Part shown: positions 35,997-46,892 of the stretch, one piece after another
How positions within the stretch are numbered: position 1 is the first letter of the stretch
Layout of the letters: every line of letters starts with the position of its first letter
NCBI GenBank assembly: GCA_000302695.1
Contig: AMFN01000001.1
Coordinates: 1-64,000, forward strand
From: Enterobacteriaceae bacterium LSJC7
Lineage (GTDB): Bacteria > Pseudomonadota > Gammaproteobacteria > Enterobacterales > Enterobacteriaceae
Length of the DNA stretch: 64,000 nt
Direction of reading: 5' to 3'
Notes under the pieces: generated by a model
What the model saw: only the letters and a program-made list of their open reading frames with translations
Told to the model about the DNA's origin: nothing
Databases searched by the model: none
Translations under genes and position numbers: made by a program

Positions 35997-36407
35997 ACAG
36001 CGGATTTCCTTGATAAACCGATAATACAAGCCTGAACGGCAAAGGTTGCCCTGAGTCAGAATGCTCTGGAATTCAGCGCTCACATTATCACCACTATTGT
36101 TTTTCGCAAGCGGTGCCAGCGTGTTTTACACGTAAGAAATGTTTTCATGCTTTTTTTTACACCAAAAAGTTGCGCCACCGTTCGCATTGTTGACCTTGCG
36201 CAGGCGGTAGTGCTGCCGTTTTTGGGGTGTTTAGTGCTAAAATTACGCGCGAAAATCGATATAAGGATAAGAATTGAAGGTATTCAGCCGTTTGGTCGGC
36301 GTAACCTTCGGTTACCATCTTTTTCCTTTCCGTCTGACGGAAGTGATATCACTCAGGCGCCGTACAAGTAACGGCGCGATAACGATAATCCATACGTACT
36401 TAACCTT
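35997..36407. other. Intergenic region with divergent promoters and structured nqr leader
   Basis: This 411-base gap between the divergent yafK and nqrA holds no convincing gene. It must contain both promoters. The right part (36301-36377) is full of short dyads, listed separately. Confidence 0.6.
36301..36377 (+). promoter_or_regulatory. Structured leader of the nqr operon, possible attenuator
   Basis: Four consecutive dyads lie upstream of nqrA. They are GTAACC-TTC-GGTTAC (36301-36315, closing a C(UUCG)G tetraloop and followed by CATCTTTTTCC), TTCCGT-CTG-ACGGAA (36328-36342), GTGATATCAC (36343-36352) and GCGCCGT-N7-ACGGCGC (36357-36377). The first hairpin plus T-rich tract resembles a terminator. 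This is inference from pairing only. Confidence 0.45.
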
Positions 36408-37751
36408 ATGATCAAAATAAAACAAGGGCTCAATCTGCCTATAGCAGGCGTACCGGAGCAGCGCATTGACGAATGCCCAACGCCCCGGCACGTGGCGCTG
36501 TTGGGAGAAGAGTATATTGGTATGCGCCCCTCGATGCTGGTCCAGGAAGGCGACCGGGTACGCAAGGGACAAGCGCTGTTTGAAGATAAGAAAAACCCTG
36601 GGGTCTTCTATACCGCGCCAGCAAGCGGCACGGTTGAGGCCATCCATCGCGGCGAACGCCGCGTGCTGCAATCTGTCGTGATTGCCGTTGACGGTGATGA
36701 GCAGGTGGAGTTTGCGCGCCACAGCGTTGACGAACTGGCGACACTGTCGCGTGAAGCCGTTGAGCGCCAGCTGCTGGCGTCCGGGTTGTGGACGGCGCTG
36801 CGCACGCGCCCTTTCAGTAAAACCCCGGCACCGGGCAGCGTTCCGGCCGCAATCTTCGTCACCGCCATCGACACCAACCCGTTGGCCGCCGATCCGCAGC
36901 CCATCATCAAAGCGCAGCGCGCGATGTTTGATGCCGGTCTGACGGTGCTCACGCGCCTGACGGACGGCAAAGTCCATGTGTGCCAGGCAAGTGGCGGTAT
37001 GTTGGGCGGCCATCCGGCAGCACAGGTCACGTTTAATGAATTTGCCGGTCCCCATCCCGCGGGCCTGCCGGGCACCCACATCCACTTCCTTGAGCCCGTC
37101 AGCCTGACTAAACAGGTGTGGCACCTCAATTACCAGGACGTCATCGCCATCGGTAAGCTCATGGTGGAAGGCGTGCTGTGGACCGAGCGCGTTATCGCCC
37201 TGGGTGGTCCGCAGGTGAAACAGCCGCGTCTGCTGCGCACGGTGCTGGGTGCATCGGTTTCGCAACTCACTGAGGGCGAACTGCTCGACGGTGAAAACCG
37301 TATCGTGTCAGGCTCCGTACTGAGCGGCAGCCAGGCAAGCGGTCCGCATGCGTTCCTTGGTCGTTTCCATTTGCAGATTACCGCACTCAAAGAAGGACGT
37401 GAGAAAGCGTTTTTGGGCTGGATTGCGCCAGGCAAAGACAAATTCTCTGTCACTCGCACCACGCTGGGTCACTTCCTCAAGCACCGTCTGTTTAACTTCT
37501 CAACCGACACCCACGGCGGTGAGCGCGCAATGGTTCCCATTGGCAACTACGAGCGCGTGATGCCACTGGATATCCTGCCTACGATGTTGCTGCGTGATTT
37601 GTTGGCCGGAGACACAGATGGCGCTCAGGCCCTCGGTTGCCTTGAGCTGGATGAAGAAGATCTGGCGCTGTGTACGTATGTCTGTCCGGGGAAATATGAA
37701 TATGGCGCAGTTCTGCGTGACGTATTAACCCGCATCGAGCAGGAAGGATAA
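36408..37751 (+). CDS. nqrA: Na+-translocating NADH:quinone reductase subunit A
   Basis: NqrA is the cytoplasmic, cofactor-poor subunit of the sodium-pumping NADH:ubiquinone oxidoreductase. The 447-residue protein begins [14 protein letters not shown], the family N-terminus, and carries [20 protein letters not shown] near residue 65. No membrane segment is seen. It is the first gene of nqrABCDEF, with three bases to nqrB. The start codon lacks a strong ribosome site. Confidence 0.96.
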   Translation: MIKIKQGLNLPIAGVPEQRIDECPTPRHVALLGEEYIGMRPSMLVQEGDRVRKGQALFEDKKNPGVFYTAPASGTVEAIHRGERRVLQSVVIAVDGDEQVEFARHSVDELATLSREAVERQLLASGLWTALRTRPFSKTPAPGSVPAAIFVTAIDTNPLAADPQPIIKAQRAMFDAGLTVLTRLTDGKVHVCQASGGMLGGHPAAQVTFNEFAGPHPAGLPGTHIHFLEPVSLTKQVWHLNYQDVIAIGKLMVEGVLWTERVIALGGPQVKQPRLLRTVLGASVSQLTEGELLDGENRIVSGSVLSGSQASGPHAFLGRFHLQITALKEGREKAFLGWIAPGKDKFSVTRTTLGHFLKHRLFNFSTDTHGGERAMVPIGNYERVMPLDILPTMLLRDLLAGDTDGAQALGCLELDEEDLALCTYVCPGKYEYGAVLRDVLTRIEQEG

Positions 37752-37754
37752 CCG

Positions 37755-38993
37755 ATGGGCTTGAAGCAGTTTTTCGAAAAAATAGAGCCGCACTTTACCG
37801 CAGGTGGCAAGCTGGAAAAGTGGTACCCGCTGTATGAAGCGACGGCCACTATCTTTTACACGCCAGGCCAGGTCACACGCGGTGCCTCTCACGTGCGTGA
37901 CGCCATCGATCTCAAGCGCATGATGATCCTGGTGTGGCTGGCAGTGTTCCCGGCTATGTTCTGGGGCATGTACAACGTGGGTCATGAAAGCATCACGGCG
38001 TTGAACAAACTCTATGGCACAGAGCAGCTTCAGCAGGTGCTGAACGGCGACTGGCACTGGCAGATTGCGCAGCTTCTGGGCGTGAATTTTGGTGCAGACG
38101 CAGGCTGGGTAAGCATGATGACCCTCGGGGCCATCTGGTTTGTGCCGATTTACCTGGTGGTGTTCCTGGTCGGCGGCTTCTGGGAAGTATTGTTCGCGAT
38201 TATCCGCAAACACGAAATTAACGAAGGTTTCTTCGTTACCTCCATCCTTTTTGCCCTGATTGTACCGCCAACGCTGCCGCTGTGGCAGGCCGCACTTGGC
38301 ATCAGCTTCGGCGTGGTGATTGCCAAAGAAGTCTTTGGCGGCACCGGGCGTAACTTCCTCAACCCGGCGCTGGCAGGGCGTGCTTTCCTGTTCTTTGCCT
38401 ATCCGGCACAGATTTCCGGTGACCTGGTGTGGACGGCGGCTGATGGCTTCTCTGGCGCAACCCCGCTCGCGCAGTGGGCGAGCAAAGGCGGCGAGGCGTT
38501 AGTCAACGTGTCAACCGGCCAGCCGGTGACCTGGATGGACGCTTTCCTCGGCAACATTCCTGGTTCCATTGGCGAAGTGTCTACGCTGATGATTCTGCTG
38601 GGCGGTGCCATCATCATCTTTGGCCGCGTAGCCTCCTGGCGCATTGTCGCGGGCGTGATGCTGGGCATGATTGCCACCGCAACGCTGTTTAACCTGATTG
38701 GTTCTGACACCAACCCCATGTTCGCCATGCCGTGGTACTGGCATCTGGTGCTGGGTGGTTTTGCCTTCGGCATGATGTTTATGGCAACCGATCCGGTTTC
38801 CGCTTCGTTTACCAATAAAGGTAAATGGTGGTACGGCGCGCTGATCGGCGTGATGTGTGTGCTGATTCGCGTGGTGAATCCGGCCTATCCAGAAGGCATG
38901 ATGCTGGCGATTCTGTTCGCCAACCTCTTCGCGCCGCTGTTCGATTATCTGGTGGTGCAGGCCAACGTTAAGCGGAGGAAGTTGCGTGGCTAA
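37755..38993 (+). CDS. nqrB: Na+-NQR subunit B
   Basis: NqrB is a ten-helix membrane subunit that carries covalent FMN and non-covalent riboflavin. The FMN attachment motif SGAT is at residues 233-236, so Thr236 is the phosphoester site, the same number as in Vibrio. The 412-residue length is as expected. It overlaps nqrC by eight bases. Confidence 0.97.
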   Translation: MGLKQFFEKIEPHFTAGGKLEKWYPLYEATATIFYTPGQVTRGASHVRDAIDLKRMMILVWLAVFPAMFWGMYNVGHESITALNKLYGTEQLQQVLNGDWHWQIAQLLGVNFGADAGWVSMMTLGAIWFVPIYLVVFLVGGFWEVLFAIIRKHEINEGFFVTSILFALIVPPTLPLWQAALGISFGVVIAKEVFGGTGRNFLNPALAGRAFLFFAYPAQISGDLVWTAADGFSGATPLAQWASKGGEALVNVSTGQPVTWMDAFLGNIPGSIGEVSTLMILLGGAIIIFGRVASWRIVAGVMLGMIATATLFNLIGSDTNPMFAMPWYWHLVLGGFAFGMMFMATDPVSASFTNKGKWWYGALIGVMCVLIRVVNPAYPEGMMLAILFANLFAPLFDYLVVQANVKRRKLRG

Positions 38994-39777
38994 CAAAGGA
39001 AACGACAGCATCGGCAAAACATTGCTGGTGGTGATTATGCTTTGCCTGGTGTGCTCGGTGATTGTTGCCGGGTCGGCAGTCGGGCTCAAAGCGCGCCAGA
39101 CTGAGCAGCGCGAGCTGGATAAACAGCGCAATATTCTTGATGTTGCCGGGCTGATGCAGCCAGGGATGAGCGGTGAACAGATTCGTGAGGTTTTTACTTC
39201 GCGCATCTCTCCTCGCCTGCTTGACCTGCCAAGCGGCAACCTGCTGGATAAAGATCCGGCAACCTTCAGTGAAGCTAAAGCGCTGCGCGACCCGCAGCAG
39301 AGCATTGCGCTCAATGCCGCGCAGGATCCGGCTGGTCTTAAGCGGCGCAGCAACGTGGTGGAGATCTGGCTGGTGCGTGATGAGCAGCAGAAAGTGCAGC
39401 AGCTTATCCTGCCGGTCTACGGCAACGGTCTGTGGTCGGTCATGCATGCGTTTGTGGCACTTGGCACCGACGGGCGCACTATCGATGGACTCACTTACTA
39501 CGATCACGGTGAAACGCCGGGACTCGGTGGCGAAATCGAAAACCCGAACTGGCGTCGTCAGTGGGTCGGTAAAAAAGTGCTCGACGAGAACGGTAATCCG
39601 GCCATTCGTGTGGTGAAAGGTGGCGCGCAGCCTGGCAACGAATACGCGGTTGACGGTTTATCGGGTGCAACGCTTACAGCAAACGGTGTACAGCACAGTT
39701 TTGACTTCTGGATGGGCGAGCTGGGTTTTGGCCCGTTCCTGAAGCAGGTACGTGAAGGAGTGCTCAACAATGGCTGA
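38986..39777 (+). CDS. nqrC: Na+-NQR subunit C
   Basis: NqrC has one N-terminal membrane anchor and a periplasmic FMN domain. The second covalent FMN site is SGAT at residues 226-229 in [13 protein letters not shown]. The start is GTG at 38986 inside the end of nqrB, preceded by GGAGGAAG. The 263-residue length matches the family. Confidence 0.96.
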   Translation: MANKGNDSIGKTLLVVIMLCLVCSVIVAGSAVGLKARQTEQRELDKQRNILDVAGLMQPGMSGEQIREVFTSRISPRLLDLPSGNLLDKDPATFSEAKALRDPQQSIALNAAQDPAGLKRRSNVVEIWLVRDEQQKVQQLILPVYGNGLWSVMHAFVALGTDGRTIDGLTYYDHGETPGLGGEIENPNWRRQWVGKKVLDENGNPAIRVVKGGAQPGNEYAVDGLSGATLTANGVQHSFDFWMGELGFGPFLKQVREGVLNNG

Positions 39778-40408
39778 AATGAGCAACATGAAAGAAATCA
39801 AAAAGCTGGTGGTGTCACCGCTTGTTGATAACAACCCCATCGCGCTGCAAATCCTGGGCATCTGTTCTGCCCTGGCGGTCACCACCAAGCTGGAAACGGC
39901 CTTTGTGATGGCGATTGCGGTAACGCTCGTTACGGCGTTTTCCAGCATGTTTATCTCCATGATCCGCAACCACATCCCCAACAGCGTGCGCATCATTGTG
40001 CAGATGGCGATTATCGCCTCGCTGGTTATCGTGGTGGATCAGCTGCTGCGCGCCTTTGCCTATGAAATCTCCAAACAGCTGTCGGTGTTTGTGGGCCTGA
40101 TTATCACCAACTGCATCGTGATGGGCCGCGCTGAAGCCTACGCCATGAAGTCACCGCCGCTGGCGAGCTTTATGGACGGCATTGGCAACGGCATCGGTTA
40201 CGGCGCCATTCTGCTGGTGGTGGCCTTTGTGCGCGAGTTGATCGGTTCGGGCAAACTGTTTGGCGTCACCGTTATGGAAACCGTGCAAAACGGCGGCTGG
40301 TATCTGCCAAACGGCATGTTCCTGCTGGCACCGAGCGCGTTCTTCCTGATTGGTCTGCTCATCTGGGCGCTGCGGACCTGGAAGCCAGAACAGCAGGAGA
40401 AGGAGTAA
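39770..40408 (+). CDS. nqrD: Na+-NQR subunit D
   Basis: NqrD is a six-helix membrane subunit homologous to NqrE and RnfE; with NqrE it forms the half-channel that holds an iron centre. Features include [19 protein letters not shown] and [16 protein letters not shown], whose Cys lies in the iron site. The ATG at 39770 follows AAGGAG and overlaps the nqrC stop; the protein has 212 residues. Confidence 0.95.
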   Translation: MAEMSNMKEIKKLVVSPLVDNNPIALQILGICSALAVTTKLETAFVMAIAVTLVTAFSSMFISMIRNHIPNSVRIIVQMAIIASLVIVVDQLLRAFAYEISKQLSVFVGLIITNCIVMGRAEAYAMKSPPLASFMDGIGNGIGYGAILLVVAFVRELIGSGKLFGVTVMETVQNGGWYLPNGMFLLAPSAFFLIGLLIWALRTWKPEQQEKE

Positions 40409-40411
40409 ATC

Positions 40412-41008
40412 ATGGACCATTTTATTAGTCTGTTTGTCCGTGCGGTGTTTGTTGAGAACATGGCGCTGGCCTTCTTCCTCGGCATGTGTACTTTCCTGGC
40501 GGTGTCCAAGAAAGTCTCCACCTCTTTTGGTCTGGGGATTGCCGTTACCGTGGTGCTGAGCATTGCGGTGCCGGTCAACAACCTCGTCTATAACCTGGTG
40601 CTGCGCGACGGCGCAATTGTTGAAGGCGTGGATCTGAGCTTCCTGAACTTCATCACCTTCATCGGCGTGATTGCCGCACTGGTGCAGATCCTGGAGATGA
40701 TCCTCGACCGCTTCTTCCCGTCGCTTTATAACGCGCTCGGCATCTTCCTGCCGCTTATCGCCGTAAACTGCGCCATTTTCGGTGGCGTGTCCTTCATGGT
40801 GCAGCGTGATTACACCTTTACTGAATCCATCGTCTACGGATTTGGTTCGGGGATTGGCTGGACGCTGGCTATTGTGGCGCTGGCGGGACTGCGTGAAAAA
40901 ATGAAATACGCCAACGTACCGGCGGGACTGCGTGGTCTCGGCATCACCTTCATCACCACGGGACTGATGGCGCTGGGCTTTATGTCATTCTCCGGCGTGC
41001 AGTTATAA
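40412..41008 (+). CDS. nqrE: Na+-NQR subunit E
   Basis: NqrE is the six-helix partner of NqrD. The 198-residue sequence begins [19 protein letters not shown] and has NCAIFGG near residue 120, with the second iron-coordinating Cys. It starts three bases behind nqrD with a GGAGAAGGAG ribosome site. Confidence 0.96.
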   Translation: MDHFISLFVRAVFVENMALAFFLGMCTFLAVSKKVSTSFGLGIAVTVVLSIAVPVNNLVYNLVLRDGAIVEGVDLSFLNFITFIGVIAALVQILEMILDRFFPSLYNALGIFLPLIAVNCAIFGGVSFMVQRDYTFTESIVYGFGSGIGWTLAIVALAGLREKMKYANVPAGLRGLGITFITTGLMALGFMSFSGVQL

Positions 41009-41020
41009 GGGCGATTAGTT

Positions 41021-42244
41021 ATGGAAATTATTCTTGGCGTAGCGATGTTTACGCTGATTGTTCTGGCGCTGGTACTGCTGATTTTGTTTGCCCGCTCCAG
41101 GCTTGTGAATAGCGGCGACGTGGTAATTGAAATCAATAACGAAGCCGACAAGCAGTTTCACACGCCAGCGGGCGACAAGCTGCTTAATACGCTGTCCGGC
41201 CAGGGGATTTTTATCTCCTCAGCCTGCGGCGGCGGCGGCTCCTGCGGACAGTGCCGCGTCACGGTCAAAGAGGGCGGCGGTGAAATTCTGCCAACCGAGC
41301 TTTCGCACATCACCAAGCGTGAGGCGAAAGAGGGCTGTCGTCTGGCCTGCCAGGTGGCGGTGAAGCAGAACATGAAAATTGAGCTGCCGGAAGAGATCTT
41401 TGGCGTCAAAAAATGGGAATGTGAAGTTATCTCTAACGATAACAAATCAACGTTCATCAAAGAACTGAAGCTGAAAATTCCTGACGGTGAAGTGGTGCCG
41501 TTTCGCGCTGGTGGCTACATTCAGATTGAATGCGGCCCGCACACGGTAGACTACGCGGATTTTGACGTGCCTGAGGAATACCGCGGCGATTGGGACAAGT
41601 TCAACCTGTTCCGCTTCCGCTCAGAGGTCAAAGAGCCGTGCGTGCGTGCTTATTCCATGGCGAACTACCCGGAAGAAGCGGGCATCATCATGCTCAACGT
41701 GCGTATTGCCACGCCGCAACCGAACGTGCCGGATGCACCGCCGGGCATCATGTCGTCCTACATCTGGTCGCTCAAAGCGGGTGACAAGGTGACCATTTCC
41801 GGGCCGTTTGGTGAGTTCTTTGCTAAAGAAACCGACGCCGAAATGGTGTTTATAGGCGGCGGTGCCGGTATGGCGCCGATGCGCTCGCACATCTTCGACC
41901 AGCTCAAGCGCATCAAAACCGACCGTAAGATAACCTTCTGGTACGGCGCCCGCTCGCTGCGTGAGATGTTCTACCAGGAGGAGTTTGAGCAGCTTGCGCG
42001 TGACAACCCGAACTTCAGCTTCCATATTGCGCTCTCTGAGCCGCTGCCGGAGGATAACTGGACGGGCTACACCGGCTTCATCCACAATGTACTGTATGAG
42101 CACTATCTGCGTGACCACGCGGCACCGGAAGATTGCGAGTTCTACATGTGTGGACCGCCGATGATGAACGCTGCGGTGATTAAGATGCTCAAAGATCTTG
42201 GCGTGGAGGATGACAACATCCTGCTCGACGACTTCGGCGGCTGA
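41021..42244 (+). CDS. nqrF: Na+-NQR subunit F (NADH-oxidising)
   Basis: NqrF is the electron entry subunit. It has an N-terminal membrane helix, a 2Fe-2S ferredoxin domain with [14 protein letters not shown] and a later Cys in CRLACQ, then an FAD domain ([11 protein letters not shown]) and an NADH domain ([14 protein letters not shown]). The 407 residues match the family. It is followed by nqrM. Confidence 0.97.
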   Translation: MEIILGVAMFTLIVLALVLLILFARSRLVNSGDVVIEINNEADKQFHTPAGDKLLNTLSGQGIFISSACGGGGSCGQCRVTVKEGGGEILPTELSHITKREAKEGCRLACQVAVKQNMKIELPEEIFGVKKWECEVISNDNKSTFIKELKLKIPDGEVVPFRAGGYIQIECGPHTVDYADFDVPEEYRGDWDKFNLFRFRSEVKEPCVRAYSMANYPEEAGIIMLNVRIATPQPNVPDAPPGIMSSYIWSLKAGDKVTISGPFGEFFAKETDAEMVFIGGGAGMAPMRSHIFDQLKRIKTDRKITFWYGARSLREMFYQEEFEQLARDNPNFSFHIALSEPLPEDNWTGYTGFIHNVLYEHYLRDHAAPEDCEFYMCGPPMMNAAVIKMLKDLGVEDDNILLDDFGG

Positions 42245-42255
42245 CGGAGGCGCGT

Positions 42256-42471
42256 ATGTTAACGGTATTCCTGGCGACCTTTGCTATCTTTGCGCTGGTG
42301 ATATTAGGTATGTCACTGGGTTACATCGTAAAGCGTAAAACGCTCCAGGGGAGCTGTGGCGGCATCGGTGCGCTGGGGCTGGAAAAGGTCTGCGACTGCC
42401 CGGAGCCGTGCGATGCCCGCAAGGCGCGTATGGCACGCGAACAGAAGCTTAACCAGAACCGCATTGTGTAA
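42256..42471 (+). CDS. nqrM: Na+-NQR maturation protein NqrM
   Basis: This 71-residue protein has one N-terminal membrane helix and four conserved cysteines in SCGGIGALGLEKVCDCPEPC. NqrM is needed for assembly of the iron centre held by NqrD and NqrE. In many genomes apbE, the FMN transferase that modifies NqrB and NqrC, lies between nqrF and nqrM. Here the gap is 11 bases and apbE is absent. Confidence 0.93.
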   Translation: MLTVFLATFAIFALVILGMSLGYIVKRKTLQGSCGGIGALGLEKVCDCPEPCDARKARMAREQKLNQNRIV

Positions 42472-42476
42472 CTGAA

Positions 42477-42503
42477 AACACCTCCGACAGGAGGTGTTTT
42501 TTT
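42477..42503. terminator. Intrinsic terminator of the nqr operon
   Basis: ACACCTCC-GACA-GGAGGTGT has an A run to the left and seven T to the right, directly between nqrM and the convergent gene. Confidence 0.88.
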
Positions 42504-42507
42504 ATCA

Positions 42508-43128
42508 TTACCAGGGATAAGGGCTGATAACGCTGACGTTCCCCTCTTCTGTTATTTGTATATCCATCTGTAGCGTTTCGCCATTTTTCAACAGCACTTC
42601 TGTGGGAAGAGGGCCGTTGCTCTCATCGTCTATATAGTCCATTACGTTAAAAGCGACAGATTCACAGGCGTGTGTCTCCAGCCCTGCCTGGCCGTACTTT
42701 TGCTCAGTACGGGTATTAAGGAACTCACAGACTTCTTGTTCGACATATAGTTCGATAAATGCATAAGAAAGCGTGCCAACTACGATGACAAGGCTGATGA
42801 CAACATGGACCACGGTGATTATCCAGAACATGTACTTCCTGCGCACTCCGGTCATACTGGCGCGTTTGTAGAAATAAACCGGCGGCAGAAAAAAGCACCA
42901 CAATGGGTGAGGGGCAGAAAACCCGGCTTTAGCCAGTGCCCGCCTGTCCAGGATAATAAAGGCGATAGAAAATGCGATGCTGAACGCCAGGCTGATAACG
43001 AGCTCTTCATCCGAATCTAACATTGTCAAAAATTCCTCCCAAAAGAGGAACGGGGTAAGGCTCATAATGATATATAGCCAACACCAGATATTATTAAGTT
43101 TCTCTTCCTGGACCGTGACGATGGCCAT
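42508..43128 (-). CDS. Membrane protein of unknown function, paralogue of the next gene
   Basis: I do not recognise this 206-residue protein. It has an N-terminal region with IWCWLYIIM, two to three hydrophobic segments, the motif LDRRALAKAG followed by PHPLW and PPVYFYKR, another membrane segment (about 110-135), and a soluble C-terminal part with two Cys and the segment LLKNGETLQMDIQ. The start at 43128 is chosen because the paralogue begins in the same way (MAI) and AAGGA lies eight bases upstream. The two genes lie in tandem on the minus strand. Confidence 0.75.
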   Translation of the reverse strand: MAIVTVQEEKLNNIWCWLYIIMSLTPFLFWEEFLTMLDSDEELVISLAFSIAFSIAFIILDRRALAKAGFSAPHPLWCFFLPPVYFYKRASMTGVRRKYMFWIITVVHVVISLVIVVGTLSYAFIELYVEQEVCEFLNTRTEQKYGQAGLETHACESVAFNVMDYIDDESNGPLPTEVLLKNGETLQMDIQITEEGNVSVISPYPW

Positions 43129-43223
43129 TAACATTTTCCTTCTATAAAAGCAGTTAATCAGGGATATATGGATGGGAAAATAGCGTGGCATTGCCTGATG
43201 AATAAGTAATTAAGGACGCACGC

Positions 43224-43787
43224 TTAGTCCTGATACTCAAAAGGCGCACGCACAATAAGCTGGCCGTTCTTGTTTAGCTGTATGCCCACCTGCATCGCTG
43301 AGCCATTTTTCAATCTGACATCCGCGTTATATTTTTTTGTTTCGACCAGTTCAATATCAATGACTTTCTCACATCCGCCACCAAGCCTGACTCTTTGAGC
43401 CTGTGCGCCCCGGGTAAGGGCATTTAGCGCGGCGCAGGTTTTGTGTTCTGCATAAGCATCTTCATAGTAATGAGCCATTATTAGCATCATAAATCGAATA
43501 ATGAAGAACATAATCAACATGCGTTTAAAACGATAACCGGTAATACCATCTCGCTTCCATAAATAGACAGGCTCCAGCAGTACTCCCCAGAGCGGATGTG
43601 GAGAGCGCAATCCAGCTTCAGCCAGAGCGCGCCTGTCGAGAACAACGAAGATAGTGACCAGGGCGAAACGCAATATCAATGCAGTCAGTGCATCGAGCCA
43701 TATAAGCCTGACAGTGTAAGGCATGATAATGAGAAGCCAGCACCAGATATTGGTGAGCTTTTGTACTTTATTTGTGAAGATTGCCAT
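43224..43787 (-). CDS. Membrane protein of unknown function, tandem paralogue
   Basis: This 187-residue protein shares with its downstream neighbour IWCWLLIIM, LDRRALAEAG, SPHPLWG, PVYLWKR and a C-terminal segment RLKNGSAMQVGIQLNKNG, so the pair arose by duplication. The topology is membrane segments flanking a cytoplasmic-looking loop, then a C-terminal soluble domain with two Cys. The function is unknown to me. Confidence 0.75.
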   Translation of the reverse strand: MAIFTNKVQKLTNIWCWLLIIMPYTVRLIWLDALTALILRFALVTIFVVLDRRALAEAGLRSPHPLWGVLLEPVYLWKRDGITGYRFKRMLIMFFIIRFMMLIMAHYYEDAYAEHKTCAALNALTRGAQAQRVRLGGGCEKVIDIELVETKKYNADVRLKNGSAMQVGIQLNKNGQLIVRAPFEYQD

Positions 43788-43956
43788 TACTGCCTTAATC
43801 AGTGAGTAAAATATCGCCAGTGCCGATGCTGGTTAATAAAGATACCGATATTTTTTTATCCTGGCTTTATTTTTAAAGGGATATTGTTGCAAACAGGAAT
43901 AATGCAACGCGAAAGCACAAAATTTCACCATTGCGTACAGGGATAAATTTGCTATC

Positions 43957-43972
43957 CTGTATGTCTGTACAG
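43957..43972. promoter_or_regulatory. LexA box of dinB
   Basis: CTGT-N8-ACAG (CTGTATGTCTGTACAG) is a near-consensus SOS box overlapping the -10 region (TTGCGT, 16 bases, TATCCT), 17 bases before the start codon. It places dinB in the SOS regulon. Confidence 0.9.
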
Positions 43973-43988
43973 TAAGGGGCTGGTGGAT

Positions 43989-45047
43989 ATGCGTAAAATT
44001 ATTCATGTCGATATGGATTGCTTTTTTGCAGCCGTCGAGATGCGTGATAACCCAGCGCTGCGCGATATTCCACTCGCCGTCGGCGGCAGCCGCGAAGGGC
44101 GCGGCGTCATCAGTACCGCAAACTATCAGGCGCGCAAATACGGCGTGCGCAGCGCTATGCCAACCGCCACCGCGCTGCGGCTGTGCCCGCACCTTACGCT
44201 GCTGCCTGGGCGTTTTGAGGCTTACAAAGAAGCCTCTAACCATATCCGCAAAATCTTCTCCCGCTACACCGACCGCATTGAGCCGCTGTCGCTTGACGAG
44301 GCCTATCTTGACGTGACCGAAAGTAGCCACTGTCGCGGCTCGGCCACGCTGATGGCGCAGGAGATCCGCGCGGCGATTTTTAACGAGCTGCACCTCACCG
44401 CCTCGGCAGGCATTGCGCCGATTAAATTCCTTGCCAAAATCGCCTCCGACATCAACAAGCCCAACGGCCAGTTTGTGATTACGCCGCAAGAGATGCCCGC
44501 CTTCCTGCTGTCGTTGCCGCTGGCCAAAATCCCCGGCGTTGGCAAAGTGACGGCGTCAAAGCTTGAAGAGATGGGGCTACTTACCTGCGCCGATGTGCAA
44601 AACAGCGATCTGGCTCGCTTGCTCAAGCGCTTTGGCAAGTTTGGCCGCGTGCTGTGGGAGCGCAGCCACGGCATTGACGAACGTGAAGTGTGCAGCGAGC
44701 GCCTGCGTAAGTCGGTTGGCGTGGAGCGCACGCTGGCAGAGGATATTCATAGCTGGGAAGAGTGCGAGGCGATTATTAACGAGCGCCTTTACCCGGAGCT
44801 TGAGCGCAGGCTGGCGAAGATTAGTCCACAGCTGCTCATCGCCCGCCAGGGTGTAAAGCTCAAATTTAACGACTTCCAGCTGACCACTCAGGAGCATGTC
44901 TGGCCGCGGCTTAGTAAAGACGACCTGATTGCCACCGCGCGTAAAACCTGGGAGGAGCGGCGCGGTGAGCGAGGCGTGCGGCTGGTAGGGTTGCATGTCA
45001 CGTTACTGGACCCGCAGCTTGAGCGTCAGTTGGTGCTGGGTCTATAA
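43989..45047 (+). CDS. dinB: DNA polymerase IV
   Basis: This Y-family translesion polymerase has 352 residues (351 in E. coli). The catalytic carboxylates are in HVDMDCFFA (Asp8) and SLDEAYLD (Asp103, Glu104), with helix-hairpin-helix [12 protein letters not shown] near residue 180 and a C-terminal clamp-binding QLVLGL. The start is the ATG at 43989, as in E. coli, not the in-frame GTG six bases earlier. It is SOS-controlled through the LexA box. Confidence 0.97.
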   Translation: MRKIIHVDMDCFFAAVEMRDNPALRDIPLAVGGSREGRGVISTANYQARKYGVRSAMPTATALRLCPHLTLLPGRFEAYKEASNHIRKIFSRYTDRIEPLSLDEAYLDVTESSHCRGSATLMAQEIRAAIFNELHLTASAGIAPIKFLAKIASDINKPNGQFVITPQEMPAFLLSLPLAKIPGVGKVTASKLEEMGLLTCADVQNSDLARLLKRFGKFGRVLWERSHGIDEREVCSERLRKSVGVERTLAEDIHSWEECEAIINERLYPELERRLAKISPQLLIARQGVKLKFNDFQLTTQEHVWPRLSKDDLIATARKTWEERRGERGVRLVGLHVTLLDPQLERQLVLGL

Positions 45048-45137
45048 CGTTATTGTGAACGGGCAGTTTTCCTGCACCCGCGCTGGAGCAGGGCTCTTTT
45101 TTAACTCACCGTATCCCAGTGCATGCATAACCAAAAA

Positions 45138-45166
45138 CAAAAACGCCCTCTGAAGAGGGCGTTTTG
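45138..45166. terminator. Terminator between dinB and pepD
   Basis: AAACGCCCTC-TGAA-GAGGGCGTTT has a long A-rich tract on the left, giving a strong U tract for the leftward pepD transcript, and a short T run on the right. Confidence 0.85.
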
Positions 45167-45180
45167 ACATCAGTGGGACA

Positions 45181-46635
45181 TTATTTTACCGGAATCGCTT
45201 TCAGTAGCGCCGTCAGCAGCGTCCAGTAATGGCCCACGCTTTCAATATGCACCTGCTCATCGGGCGAGTGTGGCCCGGTGATGGTTGGCCCAATAGAAAC
45301 CATATCCATATCCGGGTACGGTTTTTTAAACAGACCACACTCCAGACCCGCGTGAATCACCTGAATGTTCGGCGTTTTACCAAACAGCGTGTTGTAAGTC
45401 TCACGCACCAGCTTCATCACCGGTGATTTGTCGTCCGGCTGCCAGCCCGGATAGCTGCCCTTAATCTGCACCTGTGCACCGGCCAGTTCGCCAAGCGATT
45501 GCAGCGTGCTGGCAACGGCATCTTTGCCGCTGTCGATAAGCGAGCGGATCAGGCAGATAATTTCAGCCTGGCTCTCTTCGGTGGTGACAACGCCCAGGTT
45601 CAGGGAGGTTTCCACCACGCCTTTCATTACATCGGAATTGCGAATCACGCCGTTTGGCGTGGCATTGATGAGATTAATGAAGGTGTCGCGGCTTTTTGCC
45701 GTCAGCGGCGAGTGCGCAGCGTCACAGGGCTCCAGCACCAGCGTCAGGTTTTTCTCTTTCAGCGCCAGTTCGTTTTCCAGTACGGCCTGGTAGTGGGCAA
45801 CCTGCGCTTTCAGTTCAGCCGATGTACTGCTCGCTACGGCCAGCACGGCGGAGGCTTCGCGCGGAATGGCGTTACGCAGCGTACCGCCGTTGAAATCGAC
45901 CAGACGTAAATCCAGTGCCGCGTGTTCTTTCAAAAAGCGCGCCAGCAGTTTATTGGCATTGCCAAGACCGAGGTGGATTTCTGCACCGGAGTGACCACCT
46001 TTGAGGCCTTTGAGGGTCAGTTTAACGGTCTCAAAGCCGCCCGGCAGCGCTTCACGCGCCAGCGGCAGGGTGGTGATGGCATCCACGCCGCCGGCGCAGC
46101 CCATGTAAATTTCACCTTCTTCTTCAGAGTCGGTGTTAATCAGAATGTCGGCCTTCAGCCAGTTGGGCTGAAGGCCAAATGCGCCTTCCATCCCGGCTTC
46201 TTCGGTCATGGTCAGCAGCACTTCCAGCGGGCCGTGCTCCACGCGCTCGTCAGCCAGCACCGCCAGCGCAGACGCCATACCAATCCCGTTGTCGGCACCC
46301 AGCGTGGTGCCGCGTGCTTTCACCCACTCGCCGTCAATCCACGGCTGAATCGGGTCTTTAGTGAAGTCGTGGACGGTATCGTTATTTTTCTGCGGCACCA
46401 TGTCGAGGTGTGCCTGTAGGGCAACCGGTTTGCGGTTTTCCATGCCCGGTGTGGCAGGCTTGCGAATCAGGATATTACCCACCTGGTCGCGCTGTGCGTG
46501 CAGCCCTTTTTCGTTGGCCCAGCCCATAATGTGCTGAGCCAGCTGTTCTTCATGGTAAGACGGGTGCGGGATAGCGCAAATATTGGCAAAAATATCCCAC
46601 AGCGGCTGGGGAGAGAGTTGAGACAGTTCAGACAC
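45181..46635 (-). CDS. pepD: Cytosolic beta-alanyl-histidine dipeptidase (aminoacyl-histidine dipeptidase)
   Basis: PepD is an M20-family zinc dipeptidase with broad specificity for unblocked dipeptides. The 484-residue protein has QAHLDMVPQ, TTLGADNGIGMA, MTEEAGMEGAFG and HSGAEIHLG, the metal-binding and dimer motifs of the family. It is divergent from gpt. Confidence 0.96.
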   Translation of the reverse strand: MSELSQLSPQPLWDIFANICAIPHPSYHEEQLAQHIMGWANEKGLHAQRDQVGNILIRKPATPGMENRKPVALQAHLDMVPQKNNDTVHDFTKDPIQPWIDGEWVKARGTTLGADNGIGMASALAVLADERVEHGPLEVLLTMTEEAGMEGAFGLQPNWLKADILINTDSEEEGEIYMGCAGGVDAITTLPLAREALPGGFETVKLTLKGLKGGHSGAEIHLGLGNANKLLARFLKEHAALDLRLVDFNGGTLRNAIPREASAVLAVASSTSAELKAQVAHYQAVLENELALKEKNLTLVLEPCDAAHSPLTAKSRDTFINLINATPNGVIRNSDVMKGVVETSLNLGVVTTEESQAEIICLIRSLIDSGKDAVASTLQSLGELAGAQVQIKGSYPGWQPDDKSPVMKLVRETYNTLFGKTPNIQVIHAGLECGLFKKPYPDMDMVSIGPTITGPHSPDEQVHIESVGHYWTLLTALLKAIPVK

Positions 46636-46892
46636 GATGCGTCTCCTTGACGACGACCGGCAATAAAGTCTGCCTGGTCACTGTGTTAGCGGGAAAAAGA
46701 TGTACGCGGGCTCTGGCCCGTACGATAAGTCGAGGATACCACTTTCTCCTGCATCTGGAGAACAAAAGCCTAAAATCCGCGCCGTTGCCAGCGCAGCACT
46801 GGTGTTTAGCGCATGGGATCTCTATAATTTCGCGCAACCTGATTTCCCCTGAATAATTTTTAAGCCGTTACTGACAGGCTGGGACACTTCAT

